Positions 18,631 through 27,064 of a stretch of DNA of 47,609 bases are shown here, piece after piece. A program made the position numbers and the translations under genes. The stretch covers positions 1-47,609 of IMG/VR virus record IMGVR_UViG_3300016457_000773. The stretch is one strand, 5' to 3'. Position 1 is the first letter of the stretch, and each line of letters begins with the position of its first letter. The stretch is from a virus. Below the pieces are notes generated by a model. The model ran no database searches. It saw only the letters and a list, made by a program, of their open reading frames with translations, and was not told where the DNA came from.

Positions 18631-19437
18631 TCAATCCTCGTAATTATCTAAATCCTTATCTTGAAAATAATCATCAATAGGTCTGCCCAATTTATCATAA
18701 ATATCATCCCAATCACCAAGTTGAATATCACTAAAATCTCTATCTGGTAAAGTATCTAATACATAAACTTCGTCTCTAAGATTATTTAACATACGTCTTC
18801 CATGATTAGAAAAACGTTCATAAATTCCAGGATCAATGCCAATACCTTCCATAAAACAAAGCTTTCTTATAGCATCGCCAGTAGCTAAATATGTAGCAAT
18901 AGTAGCAATAGTTCTATGCCACATATTAACTGATATATAAATCTTATCACCTTGATCAAATGTACCTGAGAATAATCCATTATAAGTACCAGCTGGAATA
19001 ATCAAATCTCCACCAGTAGAAGTAAAATCCGCATTTATTGTACCTGTTCCAACACCTCCAGATAAATAACCAGTAACTGTGTATTGTGTAGAAGATATAA
19101 AAGTTAATGTAAAATGCTCGCAAATAGCATTACTACCTGCCTGACATATTCTCAATCTTGCTGTCGGATCGCTATTTCTTCTATCACTAATTATAACTCC
19201 TACCCAGGACGATGTAGCCTTTAATCCAGTTTCTTTATATAACGAGCATAATGCAGCATAAATTTCTTCAGATACATCCTTAATAGACTGGTCTATTTCA
19301 AAACTATAAGTACTTGTTGGCGAATCTATATCATCAATATTGATTTGCTCAGTTACTATTTTAGGAAATTTAGTAATAACATCAACAATAGTACAAAATC
19401 TACGCACACCGCTGTGCAAATCCTTAATAGATGTCAT
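18631..19437 (-). CDS. Head-tail adaptor (neck) candidate with beta insertion, 268 aa
   Basis: Helical segments at both ends (SFEIDQSIKDVSEEIYAALC around 46-65; ATIATYLATGDAIRKLCF around 176-193) flank a Thr/Gly-rich beta domain (about 80-165). HK97 gp6/SPP1 gp15-like adaptors are helical bundles of about 100-120 aa, and the N- and C-terminal parts together would match that size with a beta domain inserted. It is the first gene of the neck-tail group after a 171-nt gap that contains hairpins. A GGGGG-type Shine-Dalgarno precedes ATG. The assignment rests on position and secondary structure by eye. Confidence 0.5.
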   Translation of the reverse strand: MTSIKDLHSGVRRFCTIVDVITKFPKIVTEQINIDDIDSPTSTYSFEIDQSIKDVSEEIYAALCSLYKETGLKATSSWVGVIISDRRNSDPTARLRICQAGSNAICEHFTLTFISSTQYTVTGYLSGGVGTGTINADFTSTGGDLIIPAGTYNGLFSGTFDQGDKIYISVNMWHRTIATIATYLATGDAIRKLCFMEGIGIDPGIYERFSNHGRRMLNNLRDEVYVLDTLPDRDFSDIQLGDWDDIYDKLGRPIDDYFQDKDLDNYED

Positions 19438-19608
19438 TTGTAAACCCCCTAAATGTTATGTACACATTCTCACATCCCTAAGGTACATTCTCAAACTGAG
19501 AATGCTATTTGAAAAGCTCTATCAAAGAACCTTACCATTCCAGTAAGGCAATAAAATTTCGGCATAAAAAACAAATGATGCAATTATTTTTGTCAAAAAT
19601 TTTTGATA
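19438..19608 (-). promoter_or_regulatory. Leader of the neck/tail gene group with two inverted repeats
   Basis: This is the only sizeable gap between the metallophosphoesterase and the neck gene. On the + strand it contains CATTCTCA-AAC-TGAGAATG (19486-19504, 8-bp arms, 3-nt loop), with a further CATTCTCA copy... its half site ACATTCTCAC near 19464-19472, and CCTTAC/GTAAGG (19530-19548). They could be an operator, a mRNA stem that sets expression of the tail genes, or a processing site. I found no convincing -35/-10 pair, so I do not call a promoter. Confidence 0.4.
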
Positions 19609-21114
19609 TTAGGACAAATCCAACACAAAAGTCCAGGTTCTCGGTCGTTTAGAAGAAACCCCAAAGAAATACTGCTCTGCTTTCGTAAAAACTCCAAATT
19701 TCTCATAACTATAAGCATCTTTAGCAATCCAGCTACCATTAATAAGAGTATATGCTTTAGAAGTAATAGGAATTTCCATTGTTGTGTGGAAATGCCCTAT
19801 AATTTCCATATCAAACGGATATTCAGCTCTACGTGCCTTTGATTTTCTAACAATACCATAATAAGGCATAGAATTATGCACTACTATACTGTTTGCAACA
19901 TAATAATGATTTTCATTAAGTTGCAAATCCATCACTTCACCTTTATAAGGCATTTTCTTAATAGAAGCTACTTTAACAGGAATCTTATTTCCATCGCTAT
20001 CTATAATTGCTACATAATCCCCAACAGAGATATCCTTTGCCATTAATTCTTGCCAAGCTCCAACTCTTTTTATTACAGGTAATTTATGATTAGGGGTTAA
20101 ATATAAAGGCTCATTAATTAACCAATCAGTTCTCAATTCGAGTAAACAATCATCAATTGAATAAGTAAAAATATCCTCTACAATAGAAACCTTCCCAGCA
20201 CCGTTTATAACTTTATCTCCTTTTCTTATTTCAAACAGTTTTCTTTCAGTTCTATTTGCCATTAGTATCTTTGAATATGGGCTTAAACACATCCAGGAAT
20301 ATACATCATTACCATGATGTAAGAAATATACCCAATCATATATGCGGGGGTAATAAAAATATGAATTTGGAATTTCAAATGTTATCCTATCCACATTTGC
20401 AAAAATAGTTGATAAAATCCATGAGAAATGATAATCAAAATTTCTACTGGCTGGAGAAGCTTCTGATCTTGATGTATGCCTACCATGATTACCTGGAACA
20501 GATACAACATGTATATGTTTAAAAATCTTTAAAAAGCTATTCAAAATATCAGAAAATACTTTAACTGCTATCTGTAATTGCTCTCCAGTATCACCATCGA
20601 TAAAAAACTTCTGCCCTCTATATATAAAATCGTTATCAATAATATCCCCAACAAAATAGACATATAAAGTATCAATTTGATAATGCCCTGATAATAATTC
20701 GATAACTTCATATACCTTATTTACTAAATTATTCGCCTTATTAATAAAAATATCAAAATCATAAGTTCTAACTATTTCATTAGTTTCGGGATCGAGAAAA
20801 TCATTTACTTTACCTGCATGTACATCGGAAATAACCAATACTGCCGATTCTTTTAATTTGCCCTTAAAAATATTTTTAAATTTCGGCGGTTTAACAAGTG
20901 ATTCAGATTTAAGCTTTTCAATAAGTCCTTCTGAAAATGCTTTAACACTAAGTTCAAGTTTTTCTTTTTGAGCATCTATATTATATTTCTTCCTGAATAA
21001 CTGTAAATAAAAACGAGCATCTCTGTCTGTTAAACCAAACTTCTTCGCTAATCGAATCCTTCCTATTGAAGGATTTTCAAGTAAAAAATCTTCAATTTCT
21101 TTTGGAATACTCAT
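19609..21114 (-). CDS. Metallophosphoesterase with N-terminal HTH, interrupted by a mini-intein
   Basis: The 501-aa precursor starts with a helix-turn-helix-like region (residues 12-46). The calcineurin-like metallophosphoesterase motifs follow: ISDVHAGKVN (95-104, D-x-H), VGDIIDN (155-161), VPGNHGRH (206-213), FLHHGND (264-270) and IIGHFHT (438-444). Residues 276-414 form an intein, so the mature enzyme would be 362 aa. The family includes Mre11/SbcD-type nucleases and diesterases; phage relatives may process DNA. It is encoded between lysis-like and neck genes. Its start ATG comes 7 nt after the LDT-like gene stop on the other side of the operon order; the spacing is typical. The nucleic-acid substrate is not evident. 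Confidence 0.85.
   Translation of the reverse strand: MSIPKEIEDFLLENPSIGRIRLAKKFGLTDRDARFYLQLFRKKYNIDAQKEKLELSVKAFSEGLIEKLKSESLVKPPKFKNIFKGKLKESAVLVISDVHAGKVNDFLDPETNEIVRTYDFDIFINKANNLVNKVYEVIELLSGHYQIDTLYVYFVGDIIDNDFIYRGQKFFIDGDTGEQLQIAVKVFSDILNSFLKIFKHIHVVSVPGNHGRHTSRSEASPASRNFDYHFSWILSTIFANVDRITFEIPNSYFYYPRIYDWVYFLHHGNDVYSWMCLSPYSKILMANRTERKLFEIRKGDKVINGAGKVSIVEDIFTYSIDDCLLELRTDWLINEPLYLTPNHKLPVIKRVGAWQELMAKDISVGDYVAIIDSDGNKIPVKVASIKKMPYKGEVMDLQLNENHYYVANSIVVHNSMPYYGIVRKSKARRAEYPFDMEIIGHFHTTMEIPITSKAYTLINGSWIAKDAYSYEKFGVFTKAEQYFFGVSSKRPRTWTFVLDLS
19873..20289 (-). other. Mini-intein (139 aa) within the metallophosphoesterase
   Basis: The intein runs from Cys276 to Asn414 of the precursor. 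Block A is CLSPYSKILM, followed by a KGDKVIN segment; block B is LYLTPNHKLPV with the T-x-x-H pattern (Thr340, His343); block F is KGEVMDLQLNENHYYVANS; block G is VVHN followed by Ser415 as the +1 nucleophile. The length leaves no room for a homing endonuclease, so it is a minimal splicing element. The insertion point lies between the HHGND and GHFHT metal-binding motifs, so the enzyme should be inactive until splicing. Codons at both junctions (TGT, AAT, TCT) were checked. Confidence 0.88.
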
Positions 21115-21121
21115 TTATCCC

Positions 21122-21583
21122 TCATGCAATTTCATTATACTCTCTTTCAACGATGACTGTACCAATAGAATTGTCATCAAAGTAGGAAATGAAAACATCC
21201 CAATCATCAGGATGGATTGTTAAACATGCAGCACTACCCCTCCAAAATTCATTCCATCCCTTATGTATAAATATTTCTGTTGCATAATGATTACCATTCT
21301 GATTGGGATTAGCATTAATTGTAGGTATTTTTCCACCTTTATTTAACAGTAAAGCAGGATGCCCTTTATAAGGATACATTTCAAATCTATATTCTCCTGT
21401 TTGAATACAGCCATAAGCCTTATCAAGCTTTATCTCAGGATTCTTAGGCTTATACGGATTAGGAAAAGTGCTCCCTCGTATTCCTTTTATTAATGTACCT
21501 GTCGGTAATTTAATGGAAACTTCGGCTTTATAGCCAAGCTCCGACCATTTACCTTTGTCATAAAAATGTACAATAAAAGGCAT
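21122..21583 (-). CDS. L,D-transpeptidase/DUF5675-like protein (lysis candidate), 153 aa
   Basis: The segment IFIHKGWNEFWRGSAACLTI (104-123) places a His (107) and a Ser-x-x-Cys (117-120) at the spacing of the YkuD catalytic motif, and the N-terminal half (GTLIKGIRGS, CIQTGEYRFEMY) resembles DUF5675/YkuD proteins, which have a short P-x-G-x-Y-x-F segment before it. The central HG of the usual SHGC is replaced by AA. No signal peptide is visible. It sits beside three membrane proteins, so a peptidoglycan-directed lysis or cell-wall role is plausible. No canonical endolysin was recognised elsewhere. Confidence 0.5.
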   Translation of the reverse strand: MPFIVHFYDKGKWSELGYKAEVSIKLPTGTLIKGIRGSTFPNPYKPKNPEIKLDKAYGCIQTGEYRFEMYPYKGHPALLLNKGGKIPTINANPNQNGNHYATEIFIHKGWNEFWRGSAACLTIHPDDWDVFISYFDDNSIGTVIVEREYNEIA

Positions 21584-21586
21584 GAT

Positions 21587-22057
21587 TTACCTCCCTAACC
21601 AAACTCCTAAAATTAATCCCCCAATAAACCAAATCTCTTTTCTTTGATACCATCTATATTTTGGAGTAATACGAATTTCCTTTGTAACTGTTATAACTTT
21701 ATGAGGATAAGGTTTCCAATCAAAAAGAAAATGATTAACTGGTGGAAAATAATAAGAAACTTTTAGTTTGCCTTCATTAAAAGAAGTATCGGCAGTAGCA
21801 ACTTGAAGACTATCGTTCCCCTTTATTTCATAAGTGCTATCATTCGTAACAAAAACTGTATCCTTTACAATCTTGGTTACTACCGCTTTTTTATAAATAA
21901 TTTTTGGGGGTTGATGTATAATAACTGTATCAGTCTTAGTAACAACTTTTTCTATTACTTCCTTTTCACCTTTGCCAATAAAAAACCCGAAAAAGAACAC
22001 AATTATTAAACAAACTATTGTTAAAATAAGAGTTATCTTAGTTTTCACTGCTCTCAC
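21587..22057 (-). CDS. Membrane protein, possible spanin-like, 156 aa
   Basis: A clear N-terminal membrane segment (residues 7-27, ITLILTIVCLIIVFFFGFFI) is followed by an extracytoplasmic beta-rich domain with repeated TKTDTV and KDTVFV strands and by a second hydrophobic segment at the C-terminus (WFIGGLILGVWLG, about 143-155). This layout, next to a holin-like gene and an LDT-like gene, suits a lysis accessory protein. The start is a GTG overlapping the TGA of the upstream holin-like gene (GTGA). No family assignment is safe. Confidence 0.6.
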   Translation of the reverse strand: MRAVKTKITLILTIVCLIIVFFFGFFIGKGEKEVIEKVVTKTDTVIIHQPPKIIYKKAVVTKIVKDTVFVTNDSTYEIKGNDSLQVATADTSFNEGKLKVSYYFPPVNHFLFDWKPYPHKVITVTKEIRITPKYRWYQRKEIWFIGGLILGVWLGR

Positions 22058-22245
22058 TTCCCATTTTCTTTTTTCTCTATAACTCTTTGACCAACCTTAC
22101 CTGTAATACCAAATCCAATCAACATACTTGCCATTGCCAAATCTTTGAATATAAAAGCATGGATAATACCGCAAGCAACAAGTACAAAAGAAAGCAATCT
22201 ATTCATTGAATATTGACCAGCAGCATCTTTAAAAAATTCTAACAT
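22054..22245 (-). CDS. Holin-like small membrane protein, 63 aa
   Basis: The protein has one or two hydrophobic stretches (LLSFVLVACGIIHAFIF and LAMASMLIGFGIT) followed by a short charged tail (KVGQRVIEKKENGK). A small membrane protein ending in a lysine-rich tail, encoded among lysis-like genes, is typical of phage holins. The preferred start is the ATG at 22243-22245, preceded by AAAGGTGGTGAT at good spacing; a GTG 12 nt further upstream overlaps that Shine-Dalgarno and is less likely. The 5' end is preceded by a 55-nt gap that is very A/T-rich. Confidence 0.65.
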   Translation of the reverse strand: MLEFFKDAAGQYSMNRLLSFVLVACGIIHAFIFKDLAMASMLIGFGITGKVGQRVIEKKENGK

Positions 22246-22312
22246 ACATATCACCACCTTTCAAATTTTCTATATAATATACAACTTTTTTATATAAAAT
22301 GCAAACATTGTG

Positions 22313-22627
22313 CTAAATAAGTTTAATAGCAGACAAGATTCCGAATATAGTCCCCACTACACCTATAAAAATAACCATAGCTGAAATAACTGCTTTACCC
22401 TTAGCTACCGTTTTATCTAAATCCTCAAGTTGTTTCTCATATTCCTCAAGCTTGGTATCGAAATATACATCTCGTTTTCTGATTAGATTCAATTCTTCCA
22501 CTATAACAGAATTAGTCCCTACCAAATACTGACCAAGAGCAATAACCAAATCTCTTGTATTTCTTATATTGACAAAATCTGGGGGTTCTGGTAATTCAAT
22601 CTTTCCGATACGACCATTCTTTTCCAT
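22313..22627 (-). CDS. Coiled-coil membrane-anchored protein, 104 aa
   Basis: A soluble N-terminal half contains a coiled coil (about 45-75, KRDVYFDTKLEEYEKQLEDL) and the C-terminus is one membrane segment (about 80-103, AVISAMVIFIGVVGTIFGIL). Phage proteins with this pattern are often annotated as holin- or haemolysin XhlA-like. It begins with GGAGGTGATAGTAAC before the ATG. With the two adjacent membrane proteins it makes up the lysis-like cassette, but which of them acts as the holin cannot be decided. Confidence 0.6.
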   Translation of the reverse strand: MEKNGRIGKIELPEPPDFVNIRNTRDLVIALGQYLVGTNSVIVEELNLIRKRDVYFDTKLEEYEKQLEDLDKTVAKGKAVISAMVIFIGVVGTIFGILSAIKLI

Positions 22628-22646
22628 GTTACTATCACCTCCTGAT

Positions 22647-25334
22647 TTATGGATTTCCAGCTACTATTCTATAATAATATGTAGTTCCTGTTGTTAAAGC
22701 ATCTTCATCTGAAACAATAAATTTAGCTTTTTCATTTTCATAATCATCAGGCAGTTTAAAAACAGGCATCCAGAAGATATTAGCATTACACCCAAACAAA
22801 GCTAAATCACATACAACGTTTCCGCTTACAACGGAAATATTTGGGTTTTGCGTCATAACCACATTACAATAATAAATATCCTCAGACCAGGAATCGAGCT
22901 CGAAATAAAAAGAAGTATTATTCTTAGGAGCTGTTAAAAAGGTTCTTGCTGGAATAAATGATTTAACAGGTTCTCCATTATCATCGACTGTTGCAGAAGT
23001 ATCAAAATTTAAAGAAGACATTAATGTAAAGTTTCCGCCGCCAAACCCTAAAATATTAATGTATGAACTACTCGAATTGGCAAAAACTATATAATTTGAA
23101 TCTGAAGTTACATCAAGACAAGTTACACCGCTTACATCTATATATTTAGAAATATAATCAACTTCTTCTGGATTAGATAAATTAGAAACATTGAGAACTG
23201 TAAGCTGATTATCATTAGCAGAGGCAATAAATAAGTAATTCCTTGATACATCTAAAGTTGCATCTCTAATCGTATCCAAAGGAGCACTAACATAAACATC
23301 AATAGTATTATAAGAAGTATCTAACAATTTATAACCTTCAATTCTAAAAATAGCAAAGAAATAATCATTAGAATATTTAACCAACCTTATACAGCCTCGA
23401 GCACCAATTGAATTCGATTCAGTATATTCCATGCTTTCAGGGTCATTTACATCAAATTCAAAAATATAACCATTTCCATTAGATAAAGTAACTGCAACAT
23501 AAGCGTTATCGCCAATAATCATAATATCTTTTATAATATCTGCTGTCCACGAAGAAGTATCTGTATCAGAAATTAGAACATAATCATTGTAAACTAAATC
23601 TGTTCCATAAGATAACAAACCATATCCAGTTTCCTGGATTTCACCATTTCCAGGTACGTTCTCCCAATATCCTGCTATAAATATAGTTGACTCATCATCA
23701 GATAACGCAAGACTTCTGGCTTGAGCAGTTTCCACATTAAGCGACGTAGATGTTACAGTCGGGGAAGACAAATTGCTAATATCTATCTTATACAAAGTAT
23801 CAGAATCAACAATAAATATATAATCCTCATCAGAAGTAACTATCATATCATACGGAGTAGAAGCAGTAACCGCCGTCGTAGATACTACGGACGGATTCGA
23901 TTTATCTGAAATATCCAAAATTTGTAAAGTTCCGCCAGTGCTCAAACAAACAACATTATCGCCATTATTAATTATTCTTACTTTTTTCCACCCAGAATAA
24001 CTACTCTCAAATCGTGCAAGCTTAGATACAGCGGTAACATTAGAAAACCAATTAACATCTGTTGGGGATTGCAATATAAATAAAGTAAAAGTATCTCCAG
24101 TAGATGGATTGCCTAAGGAATTACTTTTAGTAATAGTAATAGAATTCTCCGTGCGATTGGAGATATAAAGCACACAATCGGATTGAGCTTGTAAAGTAAT
24201 AAAAGTTCCCGTTGTAACAGTTGATGGAATATCAGCACCATTATCATCATATTCAAGATAACCAGAGCCAAATGTTAAAGTAATAGAATTACCAGTAATT
24301 GGAATGTTCGAAATCCAATATTCTGACCAATCACCTTCAAAAATATATAAGAATACAGAAGAAGATGTATTATGTTGTGGAAAACTGGTATCTGAAGTTT
24401 CTACAATTGTTACTCCAGTAGTTGATATATCTGAAACATAAAAATATGAATCCCGTCCAGGATAGACAAGAACTTTTGGATTTATAAAACTGGAAGGTAA
24501 ATATGTATGCCTGAAATAATCCTTCATATCACCGAAAGCATAAGTCCCACCAGTAGTTACACCAGTAAGCTCAACATACCAATCACCGAATCGTTTATAG
24601 TTATTTATCTCATAATCACCTAATTTTTCGTCTTCATTATTACAATGCCTTACCCAAAAACCCCTATCTTCAAGCGAATTTTTTTCAAGTAAATTAGAAC
24701 TTGTAAAATTACCACTTATATCCAATTGAATTTTAAAATATAGCTCATCAGCACCTATATCAGTAGGTATTGTAAAATGTATTTCGGGAGTAGTATCTGC
24801 TACTAATTCACCTTCAACATAACTATCCGCATTATATTCGGGGGCTTCTGGTAATGTATTAATAGTAAATTTCGGGGATGTTAAATAATCGCTCCAATTA
24901 TTTCCATCATAAGCTTTTATGCGTATATAAACTTCAGTTATATAAATATTAGTTTTTACATCAGAAGCCGCATCCCATACAAAAGTATGCTGCGTTCCAT
25001 CAGAAGAAGTTAATAAATCATTAGTGCCTTCATTTGCTTCAACATCAAGACTTGAACATATATGCCAACTATCTCCACCATCTATTGAATACTCTACTTG
25101 AACATCTGCAAGTATTCGTTGTTCAGCATAAATAGCGTTTTGTTCTTTATCAAATTCAACATAGAATACCAAACCTTCATCAGTAGGAGCATTATAGCTT
25201 GTTAATACGTAAGTTATAGTAACAGCAGTCGAAAAAATCTGATCCTCTACTGGAGATAGAATAGAAGTAACTCGTACATTTGCAGGAACTATTGTTATGC
25301 TTCGTATTTCTGAATAATCAGGACTATAAGGCAT
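22647..25334 (-). CDS. Tail fibre/receptor-binding protein with LVIVP-type beta-propeller, 895 aa
   Basis: The N-terminal 220 residues look like Ig/FN3-type beta domains (VEYSIDGGDSWHIC; VYIRIKAYDGNNWSDYL). Around 440-760 there are LVIVP-type propeller repeats: LDISDKSNPSVVSTT, IDISNLSSPTVTSTS, LNVSNLSNPEEVDYI, each preceded by a D-x-N/D-Y-I/V-F/V-x-A-N/D strand. The C-terminal part (800-895) is again an FN3-like sandwich ending in TTYYYRIVAG. Such proteins on phage tails or capsid fibres bind host surface polymers. It lies among LamG-like fibre genes. Confidence 0.65.
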   Translation of the reverse strand: MPYSPDYSEIRSITIVPANVRVTSILSPVEDQIFSTAVTITYVLTSYNAPTDEGLVFYVEFDKEQNAIYAEQRILADVQVEYSIDGGDSWHICSSLDVEANEGTNDLLTSSDGTQHTFVWDAASDVKTNIYITEVYIRIKAYDGNNWSDYLTSPKFTINTLPEAPEYNADSYVEGELVADTTPEIHFTIPTDIGADELYFKIQLDISGNFTSSNLLEKNSLEDRGFWVRHCNNEDEKLGDYEINNYKRFGDWYVELTGVTTGGTYAFGDMKDYFRHTYLPSSFINPKVLVYPGRDSYFYVSDISTTGVTIVETSDTSFPQHNTSSSVFLYIFEGDWSEYWISNIPITGNSITLTFGSGYLEYDDNGADIPSTVTTGTFITLQAQSDCVLYISNRTENSITITKSNSLGNPSTGDTFTLFILQSPTDVNWFSNVTAVSKLARFESSYSGWKKVRIINNGDNVVCLSTGGTLQILDISDKSNPSVVSTTAVTASTPYDMIVTSDEDYIFIVDSDTLYKIDISNLSSPTVTSTSLNVETAQARSLALSDDESTIFIAGYWENVPGNGEIQETGYGLLSYGTDLVYNDYVLISDTDTSSWTADIIKDIMIIGDNAYVAVTLSNGNGYIFEFDVNDPESMEYTESNSIGARGCIRLVKYSNDYFFAIFRIEGYKLLDTSYNTIDVYVSAPLDTIRDATLDVSRNYLFIASANDNQLTVLNVSNLSNPEEVDYISKYIDVSGVTCLDVTSDSNYIVFANSSSSYINILGFGGGNFTLMSSLNFDTSATVDDNGEPVKSFIPARTFLTAPKNNTSFYFELDSWSEDIYYCNVVMTQNPNISVVSGNVVCDLALFGCNANIFWMPVFKLPDDYENEKAKFIVSDEDALTTGTTYYYRIVAGNP

Positions 25335-25340
25335 ATTACA

Positions 25341-26099
25341 TCAACTCCATAGTGAAAACAATTCATTTACTTGGTTTGATGTTAATGGTTTTGCATATAT
25401 ACTTAATTTATCAAAAATATTATCAGCTTGATTTGTGCCTTCATCTGGACTTGTACCACTCGATTTACATCCCCAATAAAACCAATCAGGCATAGACTCA
25501 GGCTCTGACCATGCACTTCCAGTATAAGTAGCGATAGGTGTTGAATTATCTTTATAAATAACCAACTTATCTGTTGCTGATGCATCATAAACAAAAGCTA
25601 ATTTAGTCCATGTATTACTGAATGTAAAAGATGTTGAAAGTGTTTTAGAAAGTATAGTAAAATATAATTTGCCATCAGATTTATTGTAATAGATATCAAT
25701 AAAATCAGGGGCATGGAAAAGATAGAAATTTTCTGTTATTTGTGTTGAAGAAAGAAATGGTTTCCACATAAAAGCAATACTGCCTTGCTCCCATGTTAAA
25801 ACATTGGTATTCGGATATCTCAATACATCCCCGCCATCTATAACAAAAGCATTATAAGTATTCCCTGCTTTATCAGAAATATACGAATCTGCTTCTGGTG
25901 AAGCATGAACACCAGCAGAAAGTGAAATAACACTTAAAGGTAAATAATAATCATTACTTGTTGCATGTCCTGATTGAGCCCCTTTACCCGTCCATACATA
26001 ATCACCATTAGAATCTATACGTGTATAATAAGAATCGGAATCTACTGCATTGCCCCTAATCAATTTTGCCACTATTATATTATCATAAATTACTGCCAT
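25341..26099 (-). CDS. LamG/concanavalin-like fibre protein, 252 aa
   Basis: Residues about 100-250 show a LamG-like jelly roll: GSIAFMWKPF, then FYLFHAPDFIDIYYNKSDGK, WTKLAFVYDASATDKLVIYK and a closing IFDKLSIYAKPLTSNQVNELF. The last segment is the usual end of LamG-like domains, with the A-L-x-x-x-E-I turn. The N-terminal 90 residues are a short capsid or fibre attachment part. It probably binds a carbohydrate at the host surface. The gene is packed tightly (gaps under 10 nt) with its neighbours. Confidence 0.7.
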   Translation of the reverse strand: MAVIYDNIIVAKLIRGNAVDSDSYYTRIDSNGDYVWTGKGAQSGHATSNDYYLPLSVISLSAGVHASPEADSYISDKAGNTYNAFVIDGGDVLRYPNTNVLTWEQGSIAFMWKPFLSSTQITENFYLFHAPDFIDIYYNKSDGKLYFTILSKTLSTSFTFSNTWTKLAFVYDASATDKLVIYKDNSTPIATYTGSAWSEPESMPDWFYWGCKSSGTSPDEGTNQADNIFDKLSIYAKPLTSNQVNELFSLWS

Positions 26100-26101
26100 A
26101 T

Positions 26102-26581
26102 TTACTTCCTCTTAATGTTTTCCTCAGCTAATCCAAAATATAAGGCAATTTCTTTTAATACATGCTTCGGATTATCTAAAAAAGCTTCAAAATCTACTAT
26201 TAAATATTTCAACTTATTCTCATGGATAAATTTAAATATTGTATCATAAGCTTCCATTAAATATAGCCATGCTTCATGTAAAGAATTAAACTCCAATATT
26301 TCAACAAGATGGGTACATGCATTAAGCCAATCCCGCATAGCAATAAGAACAAGAACTTCATTATATCCCTTATCGAGGATATCCTCATATAAATTATTCA
26401 ATTCTTTATAGCATATTTGACTATTAACATCATAAGATAATACAATATTAGGAATATTTGTTGCTTCAGGAATTTTTTTACCACACTTTGAACAAAACAA
26501 AGCTATTTTATCAGCAAATACCTGTACTCCAATTGCCATACCGCCTAATACCAAAACTGCTTTTGTGTTATTCTTTTTCAT
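26102..26581 (-). CDS. Sulfotransferase-like protein with degenerate nucleotide loop, 159 aa
   Basis: The C-terminal part (YLIVDFEAFLDNPKHVLKEI then ALYFGLAEENI) matches the end of sulfotransferases, where a V-x-Y/F-E-D/A-L segment is followed by N-P-x-x-x-L-x-x-I-x-x-F-L-G-L. VLVLIAMRDWLNAC (around 79-92) sits where the 3'-phosphate Arg lies. The N-terminal loop is VLVLGGMAIGVQ instead of the S/R-S-G-T/S-S-x-L pattern, so PAPS binding is doubtful. The preferred start (ATG at 26579-26581) has GGAAGAAG upstream and overlaps the previous gene by 14 nt. It may be a degenerate paralogue of the sulfotransferase at 1097-1882. Confidence 0.45.
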   Translation of the reverse strand: MKKNNTKAVLVLGGMAIGVQVFADKIALFCSKCGKKIPEATNIPNIVLSYDVNSQICYKELNNLYEDILDKGYNEVLVLIAMRDWLNACTHLVEILEFNSLHEAWLYLMEAYDTIFKFIHENKLKYLIVDFEAFLDNPKHVLKEIALYFGLAEENIKRK

Positions 26582-26753
26582 CATCTTCTTCCACATATAA
26601 TAATATTTTATCATTTTCTACTTTGGCTTTAATAATAGGAGCAATATTTGTTTCCCATACAGGAACTGTTGCATAGTAATCACTAAAAACTACATAAACC
26701 TCTTTTTCATAATCTTCTGTTGGAATAGACCATAACAATTGCTTCAAAGTCAT
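26568..26753 (-). CDS. Hypothetical acidic protein, 61 aa
   Basis: I do not recognise it. It has a short N-terminal helix (MTLKQLLWSIPTEDY), beta strands (EVYVVFSDYYATV; PIIKAKVENDKILLYV) and an acidic tail EEDDEKE. The start ATG at 26751-26753 overlaps the upstream TGA (ATGA) and is preceded by AAGGAG. An in-frame ATG 54 nt upstream lies inside the neighbouring gene and lacks a Shine-Dalgarno. Confidence 0.6.
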   Translation of the reverse strand: MTLKQLLWSIPTEDYEKEVYVVFSDYYATVPVWETNIAPIIKAKVENDKILLYVEEDDEKE

Positions 26754-27061
26754 AATAAACTCCTTAATTTTACTAACATCCCCAAAGCACATCCTAATAC
26801 ATTCCATACAAAAATATCCTGTAATGAAAACTTATCTGAAAAAAGTAATTCCTTTCTTAAAAATTCTACTATTTTACTGTTAGAAATCGGAGAATATTCA
26901 TAATAATAAGGCTTGAACCCATCCCCAATCTCCCATAGCAATCCAATGATATAAGCCCAAAATGATGAGATTAGAATAGATAAAATAAAAGAAAAAATAA
27001 CGTGGGTCAAATTATGGAAATTTAATTTAATATTTTCTAAGTCATTGTTAATCTTAAACAT
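26750..27061 (-). CDS. Membrane protein, VanZ/DUF2279-like pattern, 103 aa
   Basis: A first membrane segment (about 20-45, HVIFSFILSILISSFWAYII) runs into LLWEIGDGFKP, and the C-terminal half has SLQDIFVWNVLGCALGML. The pattern of E-x-G-D followed after 30-40 residues by D-x-x-x-N-x-x-G is that of VanZ-like and DUF2279-like membrane proteins. In a phage it could modify the envelope or serve lysis. It is encoded among fibre genes, translationally coupled to the following gene by an ATGA overlap. Confidence 0.55.
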   Translation of the reverse strand: MFKINNDLENIKLNFHNLTHVIFSFILSILISSFWAYIIGLLWEIGDGFKPYYYEYSPISNSKIVEFLRKELLFSDKFSLQDIFVWNVLGCALGMLVKLRSLL

Positions 27062-27064
27062 AAC

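Noticed and set aside
19591-19610. Palindrome TCAAAAATTTTTGA shared with 34043-34056
   Set aside because: The second copy is inside a coding sequence; a 14-bp A/T-rich palindrome is expected by chance in this composition.
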